A DNA stretch of 64,000 nucleotides from Bryobacterales bacterium F-183 (lineage in GTDB: Bacteria; Acidobacteriota; Terriglobia; Bryobacterales; Bryobacteraceae). Location: NCBI GenBank assembly GCA_016865505.2, contig AP025252.1, positions 5,168,137-5,232,136 on the forward strand, given 5' to 3'. Under the pieces are notes generated by a model that worked only from the letters and a program-made list of their open reading frames with translations, searched no databases and was not told the DNA's origin. The translations under genes and the position numbers were made by a program. Positions 54,087 to 64,000 of the stretch are shown here, one piece after another (position 1 is the first letter of the stretch; the number at the start of each line of letters is the position of its first letter).

Positions 54087-55639
54087 GACTCTTCGTTGCC
54101 CTCGCTGCCGTCGTTACGCTGCACGCAGCCGATTATGACCTCCTGATTCGCAACGCGCGCATCGTCGACGGCACGGGCAACGCCTGGTATCGCGGCGACA
54201 TCGGCGTCAAAGCCGGCAAAATCGCCGCCATCGGCAAGCTCGATAACAAGACGGCGGACCGCACCATCGACGCTGCCAATCGCGTCGCGAGCCCCGGCTT
54301 CATCGACGTACATACGCACATCGAAGGCACCGTCAATCAGGTACCTCGTGGCGATAACTACCTCCTCGACGGCGTCACCACCGTCGTCACCGGCAACTGT
54401 GGAGGCTCGGTCATCAAGGTCGCCGATTGGTTCCAAAACCTCGAAAAAACAGGCATCGGACTCAACATCGCCACCTTGATCGGCCACAACGGCGTCCGTA
54501 GCGAGGTCATGGGAACCGCCAACCGCCTGGCTACTCCCGAAGAGATCACGCGCATGCAGGCCATCGTCGACAAAGCGATGGCAGAAGGCGCCGTAGGCTT
54601 CTCCACCGGCCTTATCTACATCCCCGGCACGTACTCGAACACAGACGAAGTCGTCGCCCTCGCCAGAGCCGCTGCGCGCTACGGTGGCGTCTACGCCAGC
54701 CACATGCGCGACGAAGGTGAGCGCGTCATCGACGCCATCAACGAAGCCGTCACCGTTGGCAAAGAGACCGGACTCCGCGTCCAGCTATCGCACTTCAAAA
54801 TCGACACCCCGCGCATCTGGGGCTACAGCGAAAAGACCCTCGCCCTCGTTGAGGACTACCGCAAGCAAGGCGTCGATGTCGTCGTCGATCAGTACCCCTA
54901 CGATCGTTCGTCCACCAACCTCGGCATCACGCTCCCCACTTGGGCCCTCGCCGACGGACCCGCCAAGGTCAACGAGCGCCTCAAGGACCCCGCCACGCGA
55001 GCCAAAATCGCCGCCGAGATGAAGGAAATCGTCACCAAGCTCGGCCACAAAGATTACTCCTACGCCACCGTCGCCGGCTTCGCCTCCAACAAAGAGTACG
55101 AAGGCAAAACCATCAGCGAGATCAACGTCATGAAGGGCCGCGCCAAGACCCTCGACAACGAAGTCCAAACCATCCTCGACATGATGGCGCAAGGCTTCGC
55201 GCAGATGGTCTACCACTCCATGGGCGCCGCCGACGTCGAACGCATCATGCGTTACCCCAACACCGCAGTCGCCAGCGACGGCGGCATCCGCGTCTTCGGC
55301 CAAGGCATGCCGCACCCTCGCTCCTACGGCACCAACGCCCGTACCCTCGCCGAATGGGTCCGTACCCGCAAGGTCCTCACGCTGGAAGACGCCGTCCGCC
55401 GCATGACCTCGCTCCCCGCCCGTACCTTCGGCTTCAAGGATCGCGGCCTGCTGCGCGAAGGCGCCGCCGCCGACATCCTGCTATTCGACCCGGCAAAGGT
55501 ACAAGACAAGTCCACCTTCGCCCAACCCCATCAGTTTTCAGAAGGCTTTGACTACGTCATCGTCAACGGCAAAGTCTCCGTGGATAGCGGCAAGCTCACC
55601 GAATCCCGTAACGGCATGATCCTTCGGCGAGCATCTTAA
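54083..55639 (+). CDS. Exported N-acyl-D-amino-acid deacylase-like amidohydrolase (copy 1)
   Basis: An amidohydrolase of 518 residues resembling D-aminoacylases, which split N-acyl-D-amino acids to a fatty or acetyl acid and the amino acid. A signal peptide (MRLFVALAAVVTLHAA) directs it out of the cytoplasm. Zinc ligands are visible: DVHTH with His77 and His79, Cys106 in VTGNCGGS, YASHMRDEG and VQLSHFK His, and the catalytic Asp in AVASDGG. It overlaps fadE by ATGA and is followed two bases later by its paralogue. The chain-length preference cannot be read. Confidence 0.87.
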   Translation: MRLFVALAAVVTLHAADYDLLIRNARIVDGTGNAWYRGDIGVKAGKIAAIGKLDNKTADRTIDAANRVASPGFIDVHTHIEGTVNQVPRGDNYLLDGVTTVVTGNCGGSVIKVADWFQNLEKTGIGLNIATLIGHNGVRSEVMGTANRLATPEEITRMQAIVDKAMAEGAVGFSTGLIYIPGTYSNTDEVVALARAAARYGGVYASHMRDEGERVIDAINEAVTVGKETGLRVQLSHFKIDTPRIWGYSEKTLALVEDYRKQGVDVVVDQYPYDRSSTNLGITLPTWALADGPAKVNERLKDPATRAKIAAEMKEIVTKLGHKDYSYATVAGFASNKEYEGKTISEINVMKGRAKTLDNEVQTILDMMAQGFAQMVYHSMGAADVERIMRYPNTAVASDGGIRVFGQGMPHPRSYGTNARTLAEWVRTRKVLTLEDAVRRMTSLPARTFGFKDRGLLREGAAADILLFDPAKVQDKSTFAQPHQFSEGFDYVIVNGKVSVDSGKLTESRNGMILRRAS

Positions 55640-55641
55640 CT

Positions 55642-57195
55642 ATGCTGCTGCCGCTGGTCCTGCTTACTCTCGCCTCCGACTACGACGTCCTCATTCAAAA
55701 CGCCCGCATCATCGACGGCACCGGTAACGCCTGGTTCCGTGGCGACCTCGGCGTCAAAGCAGGCCGCATCGCCGCCATCGGCAACCTCAAGGGCAAAACG
55801 GCGGACCGCACCATAGACGCTGCCAATCGTGTCGCAACGCCTGGCTTCATCGACGTACACACGCACGTGGAAGGCAACATCGAAGAGTCGCCCAGCGCCG
55901 ACAACTACCTTCTGGATGGCGTCACCACCATCGTCACCGGCAATTGCGGCGGCTCCGTCATCAACGTTGGCGACTGGTTCCGCAAGCTCGAACAACTCGG
56001 CATTGGACTCAACGTTGCCACCTTGATCGGCCACAACGGTGTACGCAGTGAAGTGATGGGCCGCGCCAACCGCCCCGCGACCCCCGACGAGATCGCCCGC
56101 ATGCAAGGCATCATCGACCGTGCCATGCGCGACGGCGCCGTCGGCTTCTCCACTGGCCTCATCTACATCCCCGGCACGTATTCGAACACCGATGAAGTGG
56201 TCGCCCTAGCCAAGGCGGCCTCAAAGTATGGCGGCGTCTACGCCAGCCACATGCGCAATGAAGGCGAAGAGATCCTCTCCGCGATTCGCGAAGCTGTGAC
56301 CGTAGGCAAAGAAAGCGGACTCCGAGTCCAGCTATCGCATTTCAAGATCAACACCCCCAAAATCTGGGGCTTTTCCGAACAATCGCTCGCGCTCGTCGAG
56401 CAGTACCGCCAGCAAGGCGTCGATGTCGTCGTCGACCAGTACCCCTACGACCGTACGTCCACCAACCTCGGCATCATGCTGCCCAGTTGGGCCCTCGCCG
56501 ACGGACCCGCCAAGGTCACCGAACGCATCCAGGACCCCGCCACTCGCAAAAAGATCCTGGCCGACATGAAGGCCTTCGTCACCGGCCGCGGCCACACGGA
56601 CTACTCGTTCGCCACCGTCGCCGCCTACCGTCCGGAACCCAAGTACAACGGCAAGACGATCTCAGAAATCAATCTGCTGCTGAGCCGCCCCAGGGGTCTC
56701 GACAGCGAAGCCGAAACCATCCTCGACATGATGGTCAAAGGCGGCGCGCAGATGATCTACCTCTCCATGGGGGACGTCGATATCGAACGCATCCTGCGCT
56801 ACCCACAAACGGCCATCGCCAGCGACGGCGGCATCCAAACAACCGGCCGCGGCATGCCCCATCCTCGATCCTTCGGCACCAACGCCAAGGTCCTCGCCGA
56901 ATGGGTGCGGGACCGCAAAGTCCTCACGCTAGAAGACGCCATCCGCCGCATGACTTCCCTGCCCGCGCGTACCTTCGCCTTCCACGATCGCGGCATCTTG
57001 AAGGAAGGCGCCGCCGCCGACATCCTCATCTTCGATCCCGTAAAGGTGCAGGACAAGTCCACGTTCACCGACCCGCACCATTACTCAGAAGGCTTCGACT
57101 ACGTCCTCGTCAACGGCAAACTCGCCGTGGAAAACGGCAAGCTCACCGCCGGACGTCATGGCGTCGCGCTTAGGCGGGCGGATACTTCCCGATAA
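55642..57195 (+). CDS. Exported N-acyl-D-amino-acid deacylase-like amidohydrolase (copy 2)
   Basis: Tandem paralogue of the gene before it, 517 residues and very similar along the whole length. The shorter N-terminus MLLPLVLLTLASDYD is a weaker signal peptide. The metal site is intact: DVHTH with His73 and His75, Cys102 in VTGNCGGS, YASHMRNEG, VQLSHFK, and AIASDGG. Two bases separate it from the first copy. Retention of both copies suggests different substrates. Its 3' end overlaps the convergent SDR gene by 26 bp. Confidence 0.87.
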   Translation: MLLPLVLLTLASDYDVLIQNARIIDGTGNAWFRGDLGVKAGRIAAIGNLKGKTADRTIDAANRVATPGFIDVHTHVEGNIEESPSADNYLLDGVTTIVTGNCGGSVINVGDWFRKLEQLGIGLNVATLIGHNGVRSEVMGRANRPATPDEIARMQGIIDRAMRDGAVGFSTGLIYIPGTYSNTDEVVALAKAASKYGGVYASHMRNEGEEILSAIREAVTVGKESGLRVQLSHFKINTPKIWGFSEQSLALVEQYRQQGVDVVVDQYPYDRTSTNLGIMLPSWALADGPAKVTERIQDPATRKKILADMKAFVTGRGHTDYSFATVAAYRPEPKYNGKTISEINLLLSRPRGLDSEAETILDMMVKGGAQMIYLSMGDVDIERILRYPQTAIASDGGIQTTGRGMPHPRSFGTNAKVLAEWVRDRKVLTLEDAIRRMTSLPARTFAFHDRGILKEGAAADILIFDPVKVQDKSTFTDPHHYSEGFDYVLVNGKLAVENGKLTAGRHGVALRRADTSR

Positions 57196-58078
57196 GCTGC
57201 GTAGCCTTGCCCGGAACCATCGCACCCATCTGCAACGAACGCAGTACATCGCCCTGCATCTGCGCCACGGCATCGTTCAACGCATTCGCGCCAAAATCCA
57301 TGCCGCACACCGTACGCATCGGACGTTGACCCGCAGGCATCTCGATCAGGCCCAGGATGGCGTCCGCGACATCCTGCGTACGCGGTGCATTCGCTCCCCC
57401 GTACAGGTCTTTAAACGGCGCCGTCAAATCCTCGCGAATCGTCGCCAGCGGACCATACCCCGCCAACCGGTCCTTGTCCGCCGGGGCCGGACTGTTCGGC
57501 AACAACTCCGAAGGATAAGGTCCCGGTTCCACCAACACCGTCTCCACGCCAAGCCCCGCAAGTTCGTAATGCATCACTTCGGTCAACGCCTCAAGTGCAA
57601 ACTTGGTCGCGCAATAGACACCGCAAGAAGGAAACAGAATGCGCCCAAGTATCGACGTGACGTTGATCACCAAGCCGCTACCCTGCGCTCTCATATGAGG
57701 TAACGCTGCGCGCGACAGACGGAATGGACCCATGACGTTCACATCCATCGCCTGCGCCATCTGCTCTTCGGTAAACGCTTCAGAAAGCCCGATGGACATG
57801 ATGCCGGCATTATTCACAATCGCATCAATACGGCCCTTTTCCGCAATCACGCGATCCACCGCCGCCTGCACGGAAGCTGGATCGGAGACATCCAGATCCA
57901 ATGTATGCAGGTCCAGCTTTTCATCCACTGCAAGTTGATCGATCTTTTGTTTAGCCCCGGCATTCTTGCCGGAACTTTGACGCATCGTGGCATAAACGCA
58001 ATGGCCGGCCCGTGCGACAGTCTCTGCCGCCAACATCCCGATACCACTGCTTGTTCCTGTAATCAGTACGACAGACAT
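57170..58078 (-). CDS. SDR family oxidoreductase
   Basis: A short-chain dehydrogenase/reductase of 302 residues with TGTSSGIG at residues 8-15, NNAGIMSIGLSEAF near 93 and the catalytic YCATKFALEAL near 158. I use the ATG at 58078, which gives the standard N-terminus MSVVLITG; a longer frame adds seven residues. The C-terminal 50 residues extend the usual SDR length. The substrate is unknown. It overlaps the second deacylase gene tail-to-tail and is divergent from the ABC-F gene 75 bp away. Confidence 0.87.
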   Translation of the reverse strand: MSVVLITGTSSGIGMLAAETVARAGHCVYATMRQSSGKNAGAKQKIDQLAVDEKLDLHTLDLDVSDPASVQAAVDRVIAEKGRIDAIVNNAGIMSIGLSEAFTEEQMAQAMDVNVMGPFRLSRAALPHMRAQGSGLVINVTSILGRILFPSCGVYCATKFALEALTEVMHYELAGLGVETVLVEPGPYPSELLPNSPAPADKDRLAGYGPLATIREDLTAPFKDLYGGANAPRTQDVADAILGLIEMPAGQRPMRTVCGMDFGANALNDAVAQMQGDVLRSLQMGAMVPGKATQLIGKYPPA

Positions 58079-58153
58079 AGGCCTCAAAATATACATCAAC
58101 CAAATCGCAATTGCATGAACCGCTAGAATAGAAATTCACCCTCCCGGAACATC

Positions 58154-60084
<1,931 letters not shown>

Positions 60085-60085
<1 letters not shown>

Positions 60086-61251
60086 TGAAGTACACCTCTG
60101 CCCTGCTCATCGCTGCTGCAATCCCGTGCCTGGCGGCCGACGACAACAAGCCCAAGCTTCCGCCTCCGTTTGCCACTCCGTCGTCCACCAACCGTCCCAA
60201 GGTGATCGCGAAGCCGGAAGGCGCCAAGCTCGCCGTACCCGCAGGCTTCACCGTCGAAGAGTACGCCGGAGACTTCCAGCGTCCTCGCATGATGATCCTC
60301 GGCCCCTCGAACGAACTCCTCGTTTCGGACAGCGTACGCGATGAAGGCGCCGTCTACGTCTTCGACAAGAACAAGAACCGCAAGGCCCTCATCCAGAACC
60401 TCAACGGTCCCTACGGCATGGCCTTCTGGAAGGATTATCTCTACGTCGCCGAAATCACCTCGGTCAAGCGCTACAAGTACGACAAAGCCGCCATGACCGT
60501 CGGCAAAGGCGAAGAGATCATCAACCTGAAGGACTTCGGCAAGGGCCACTGGACCCGCTGCATCATCTTCGACGCCAAGGGCGAAAAGCTCTACCTGGGC
60601 ATTGGCTCGGAATCCAACGTCTCCCCCGGCGAAGACCCCATGCGCGCCGCGATCCTCAAGTTCAATCCCGATGGCTCCGGCAAAGAGTTCGTCGCCACCG
60701 GCACCCGCAATCCTACGTCGATTCGCTTCGTACCCGGCACCAGCACGCTCGTCGCCGCCGTCCAGGAACGCGACCTCCTCGGTGACGACCTCGTGCCGGA
60801 TTACTTGACCACCATCAAGCCCGGCGGCTTCTACGGCTGGCCGTACAGCTACATTGGCCCCAATGAGGACCCGCGCAACAAAGGCCAAAAGCCCGACCTC
60901 GTCGCCAAAACGATCGTTCCGGATCTCCTCCTCGGTGCACACGTTGCCGTACTGGACTTCAACTTCTACAACGGCAAGATGTTCCCGGCCGAATACCGCG
61001 GTGGCGCCTTCGTCGCGCTACACGGCTCCTGGAACCGGTCGAAGCGCGTCGGCCAAACCGTCGTGTACGTGCCCTTCAAGAACGGCAAGCCGTCCGGCCC
61101 CATCAAGGACTTCCTCTCCGGCTGGATGCTCAGCCCCGACAAGCAGGAAGTTTGGGGACGCCCGGTCGGTATCCTCGTCATGCCCGACGGCAGCCTGCTC
61201 GTAACCGACGACGGCGGCAACAAGATTTGGCGCATTACGTACAAAGGCTAG
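60085..61251 (+). CDS. Exported sorbosone dehydrogenase-like (PQQ/soluble glucose dehydrogenase fold) protein
   Basis: A 388-residue beta-propeller protein with a signal peptide (MKYTSALLIAAAIPCLA). The sequence FTVEEYAGDFQRPRMMILGP and the later NPTSIRFVPGT, GGFYGWPYSYIGPNED and FVALHGSWNRSKRVGQTVVY blocks are typical of the L-sorbosone dehydrogenase/GSDH family. The ATG at 60085 shares its A with the ABC-F stop. The downstream heptaheme cytochrome gene overlaps the end by 25 bp if it begins at its TTG, suggesting that it is the electron acceptor. The sugar or alcohol substrate is unknown. Confidence 0.83.
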
Positions 61252-61856
61252 TCGCGCTCGCAGGGCTCCTGTTCGCAACGGCAGTAGCCCAGAAGGCCGC
61301 GGACTTCTCGCATGACCTGCACTTGAAGCTCGTCCCCAAGTGCACAACCTGTCACGTCAACGCCGCCTCCAGCAAGCAAACGTCAGACAATCTGCTCCCC
61401 ACAGCGGATGCCTGCGTCCAATGCCACCCCGGTGGGCGCGACATCAAACAACCCAGGCCCACCGTTGTCGCAAAGTTCAGCCACGAATTCCACGTCAAGC
61501 TGGGCACGACGGTTGCGCCCACCATCCTCGCCGCCATCGACCGTAATCGCTACCTCGCCCCCGTACCCGCAGGCCTCAAAGAGTATCTGCAAACCGCCCA
61601 AGCCAAAACCGAATGCGGAGGCTGCCATCGCGCCCCCGCTTCTCTGCCCCACATGGCCGACTGTCTCACCTGCCACAACAAGATCGACCCACCTGACAGT
61701 TGTGCCACCTGCCATTCGGCGGCGACGATGAAGTTCCGCCCCGCCAACCACACAGCGGATTTCCTCGACACCCACACCACCGGCAAGATCGGTCTCGACA
61801 AGACCACTTGCGCTGTTTGCCACAGCCGCCGTTTCACCTGCCTGGGCTGTCACTAA
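61227..61856 (+). CDS. Exported heptaheme c-type cytochrome
   Basis: A small multiheme protein of 209 residues with seven CxxCH sites at residues 39-43, 63-67, 130-134, 146-150, 159-163, 195-199 and 205-209; the last His is the C-terminal residue. Outside these sites the mature part has exactly seven more histidines (29, 32, 86, 89, 142, 175, 183), enough for bis-His ligation of every heme. The FSHDLH and FSHEFH pieces resemble cytochrome c7/c3 relatives. No ATG or GTG precedes the hydrophobic signal segment, so a TTG at 61227 is the best start. It probably receives electrons from the dehydrogenase upstream. Confidence 0.8.
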   Translation: MAHYVQRLVALAGLLFATAVAQKAADFSHDLHLKLVPKCTTCHVNAASSKQTSDNLLPTADACVQCHPGGRDIKQPRPTVVAKFSHEFHVKLGTTVAPTILAAIDRNRYLAPVPAGLKEYLQTAQAKTECGGCHRAPASLPHMADCLTCHNKIDPPDSCATCHSAATMKFRPANHTADFLDTHTTGKIGLDKTTCAVCHSRRFTCLGCH

Positions 61857-61885
61857 GCGCTTAACAACACAGGTACAATAGAAGT

Positions 61886-62485
61886 TTGCCGGCCGGGGGA
61901 CCCAATCAGATCACCCAGCTACTTCGTGCGTGGCGCGGCGGCGACCAGGGCGCGCTCGAACAGCTGACGCCACTCGTGTATGCGGAGCTCTACCGCATTG
62001 CGCAAATCCAGTTAGCACGCGAATCCGCCAATCACATGCTGCAGTCCTCCGCCCTCGTACATGAGGCGTACCTGCGGCTCTTGGGCGAAGGCAACGCCGC
62101 TACCGACTGGCAGGATCGCCAGCACTTCTTCGCCTTTTCCTCGCGCCTCATGCGCCAGATCCTGATCGACTTTGCCCGTTCCTTCCGGACCCAAAAGCGC
62201 GGCAACAAAGCACCCCACCTCGACCTCAGCAGCGTCTGGGCGCTCCCCGACAAGCAGCACCTGGACTTCCTCGAACTCGACATCGCCCTCACCAAACTCG
62301 CCGAACTGGACCCCCGTCAGGCCCAAATCGTCGAATTGCGCTTTTTTGGGGGCATGGCGAATGAAGAAATTGCCGAAGTGTTAGGTGTGTCTATCGCTAC
62401 CGTGATTCGGGATTGGCGTGTTGCCCGCGCCTGGCTCTTCGATGAGCTGTCGCCCACTCCACGCGCCGGCCTCAGTCCCGCTTAG
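61886..62485 (+). CDS. ECF-type RNA polymerase sigma factor (TIGR02999 family)
   Basis: A 199-residue sigma factor. Region 2 includes LLRAWRGGDQGALEQLTPLVY, the family block HMLQSSALVHEAYLRL near 50 and FFAFSSRLMRQILIDFAR near 85. Region 4 has IVELRFFGGMANEEIAEVLG near 150 and SIATVIRDWRVARAWLFDEL. It begins at a TTG only a few bases from a TACAAT box at 61874-61879, so the mRNA may lack a leader. The Ser/Thr kinase gene follows five bases after its stop, the common arrangement in Acidobacteria, and probably modulates it. Confidence 0.87.
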   Translation: MPAGGPNQITQLLRAWRGGDQGALEQLTPLVYAELYRIAQIQLARESANHMLQSSALVHEAYLRLLGEGNAATDWQDRQHFFAFSSRLMRQILIDFARSFRTQKRGNKAPHLDLSSVWALPDKQHLDFLELDIALTKLAELDPRQAQIVELRFFGGMANEEIAEVLGVSIATVIRDWRVARAWLFDELSPTPRAGLSPA

Positions 62486-62490
62486 TTTCA

Positions 62491-64000
62491 ATGTCGCCGG
62501 CTGAGCTCCACAAACGTACCGCCGAAATCTTTGACGACGCGCTCCAACTGCCGCCGCACGAACGCGCGAGCTTCCTCAACCTCCACTGCACCGACCCCGA
62601 CGTCCGCCGCCGTGTCGAACGAATGCTGCTGGCAGAGGAGGCCGCACCGTCCGGCTTCCTCGAAAAACCCGCGCTGCAAGCCGCCGCGGAAATGCTCGCC
62701 GAACGTAGCGCCACCCAGAACCTTACCGGAAAGACCCTCGGCAACTACCGTATCGAACAGCAGATCGGCGCCGGTGGCATGGGCACCGTGTACGCCGGCC
62801 TGGACCTCCGCCTCAATCGCAAGGTCGCCGTAAAGGTCCTGCCCTCGCTCTACGTCGCCGACCCGGACCGTGTACGCCGCTTTGAACAGGAAGCCCGCGC
62901 CGCATCGCTCCTCAACCATCCGAACATCGTCTCCATCTTCGATGCCGGACACGACGCAGGCACCGGCCTCCACTACATCGCGATCGAGTTCGTGGAAGGC
63001 GAAACCCTACGCGAAATCCTCCAACGCGTCGGCTGGCTGGACGCCAAGGAACTCACCGAAACCGCTATCCAGATTTGCTCCGCTCTCAGTGCGGCGCACA
63101 AAGCGGGCATCTTCCATCGCGACATCAAGCCGGAAAACATCATGGTCCGGCCGGACGGCATCGTTAAGGTCCTGGACTTCGGTCTCGCCAAGCTCACAGA
63201 AGGCGCCACAAGCCTCGAAAGCCACAGCAACACCCGCGCCGGACACGTAGCCGGCACCGTCCATTACCTTTCTCCGGAACAGGTCCTCGGCAAAACCGTG
63301 GACGCCCGCAGCGACCTCTTCAGCCTCGGCGTCGTACTCTACGAGCTAGCCACCGGCTCTCGTCCCTTCCAAGGTCCCACCGACGGCGCGATCTTCGAAG
63401 CGATCCTCCACAAGGTCCCCGAACCGCCCTCCAGCATCCAGTCTGAACTTTCACCCGCGCTCGAACAGATCATTCTGCACGGCCTCGAGAAGGACCCCGA
63501 CCTCCGCTATCAGAGCGCCGGCGATATCCGTGCCGCCCTCAAGCGCCTCGACCGTGACTCTCGCTCCGGCTTCCCCGCCGTTTCAAGCGACCTCACCCCC
63601 GCTCCGGCAAACAGGTCCAACCATCGTACGGTCGCCCTCGCCGTACTCGGCACTGCGCTCGCCATGCTCCTGCCCATGTGGTGGTGGAAGAACAGAACGG
63701 AACAGAACGTCGGACAGCAGCCCTTCGCCTTCGAACGCGTCACCGCTGAACCCAACGAGGAAATCTACCCGACCCTGTCCCCCGACGGTTCTCAGATGGT
63801 GTTTGCCAGCGCCCGCTCCGGCAACTGGGACATCTACCTGCAACGCGTCGGCGGCCAGACCCCCGTCAACCTAACCAAGGACTTCCCGGACGACGACACC
63901 GAACCTGCCATCTCTCCCGACGGCAAGCGCATCGCCTTTTACTCCCGGCGCGACGGCGGCGGCTTGTTCGTCATGGAAGTCACCGGCGAAAACCCGCGCA
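62491..64000 (+). CDS. Membrane Ser/Thr protein kinase with C-terminal PD40 beta-propeller repeats (3' end cut off)
   Basis: The frame is open from the ATG at 62491 to the window edge (503 codons). After an N-terminal helical segment (1-75), a PknB-type kinase domain spans about 84-350: glycine loop GAGGMGTVY near 94, Lys115 in VAVK, catalytic HRDIKPEN at 209-216, DFG at 229-231 and the APE-like SPEQ near 261. A membrane helix (about 380-397) leads to exported repeats LSPDGSQMVFAS and ISPDGKRIAFYS, the PD40/TolB-like pattern. It is five bases from the sigma factor stop. The remaining propeller lies beyond the window. Confidence 0.9.
   Translation, partial: MSPAELHKRTAEIFDDALQLPPHERASFLNLHCTDPDVRRRVERMLLAEEAAPSGFLEKPALQAAAEMLAERSATQNLTGKTLGNYRIEQQIGAGGMGTVYAGLDLRLNRKVAVKVLPSLYVADPDRVRRFEQEARAASLLNHPNIVSIFDAGHDAGTGLHYIAIEFVEGETLREILQRVGWLDAKELTETAIQICSALSAAHKAGIFHRDIKPENIMVRPDGIVKVLDFGLAKLTEGATSLESHSNTRAGHVAGTVHYLSPEQVLGKTVDARSDLFSLGVVLYELATGSRPFQGPTDGAIFEAILHKVPEPPSSIQSELSPALEQIILHGLEKDPDLRYQSAGDIRAALKRLDRDSRSGFPAVSSDLTPAPANRSNHRTVALAVLGTALAMLLPMWWWKNRTEQNVGQQPFAFERVTAEPNEEIYPTLSPDGSQMVFASARSGNWDIYLQRVGGQTPVNLTKDFPDDDTEPAISPDGKRIAFYSRRDGGGLFVMEVTGENPR

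Overview
The window is about 64 kb of gene-dense, GC-rich bacterial chromosome, and its gene content points to an acidobacterium of the Bryobacterales/Solibacterales type. The indicators are two tandem 884-residue ADOP-type permeases behind a PadR regulator, two Oar-like TonB-dependent receptors of more than 1,100 residues, a secreted protein with a Solibacter-style IPT/TIG repeat, and a TIGR02999-type sigma factor placed directly before a Ser/Thr kinase with PD40 repeats. I saw no rRNA, tRNA, CRISPR array, transposase or phage gene. No stretch over 300 bp lacks a gene; the longest gaps are about 140-150 bp (17138-17277 and 46687-46835). The assignment is by family recognition only, since no search could be run.

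Layout. 1-4.1 kb (minus): the start of a truncated gene, a MATE exporter, and a partial tad set (cpaB, tadB, tadC) without ATPase, secretin or pilin. 4.2-5.8 kb (plus): a sugar isomerase/epimerase and a PIG-L deacetylase. 5.8-11.3 kb (minus): a compact run of an Ig-like surface protein, a QW-repeat protein, a Tat-exported DUF362 protein, a heme c / dicopper monooxygenase-like protein and a Tat-exported phosphodiesterase. 11.4-17.1 kb: a ParD/RelE-type toxin-antitoxin pair with a near-consensus promoter, waaF with a nucleotidyltransferase-like gene, pirin, a DASS anion transporter, a MazF/PemK pair and an FAH-family hydrolase. 17.3-24.6 kb (minus): a reduced sigma factor and two Oar-like receptors separated by a clear terminator. 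24.7-34.4 kb: an ABC exporter, an NTF2-like protein, the two ADOP permeases with PadR and its promoter/operator, and an SDR gene divergent from an AraC regulator.

34.4-41.5 kb: glnA, a small membrane protein, an HD-GYP response regulator, then the minus-strand group DUF6677-like, small membrane protein, proC, dxr, rseP. 41.5-46.7 kb (plus): mscS, a metallophosphoesterase, a crotonase, an acyl-CoA dehydrogenase and an APC permease, headed by a triple AT-rich motif. 46.8-57.2 kb (plus): a closely packed run from a ribbon-helix-helix regulator through a secreted amidohydrolase and fadN-fadA-fadE to two tandem secreted N-acyl-D-amino-acid deacylase-like enzymes. 57.2-64 kb: an SDR, an ABC-F protein, a sorbosone dehydrogenase-like protein with a heptaheme cytochrome, and the sigma factor/kinase pair that runs off the edge.

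The most interesting units, by inference, are: the 46.8-57.2 kb run, which would couple extracytoplasmic deacylation of N-acyl compounds to beta-oxidation; the 5.8-11.3 kb run of mostly exported proteins around a heme-PHM fusion; and the dehydrogenase/heptaheme pair, where non-motif histidines exactly match the number of hemes.
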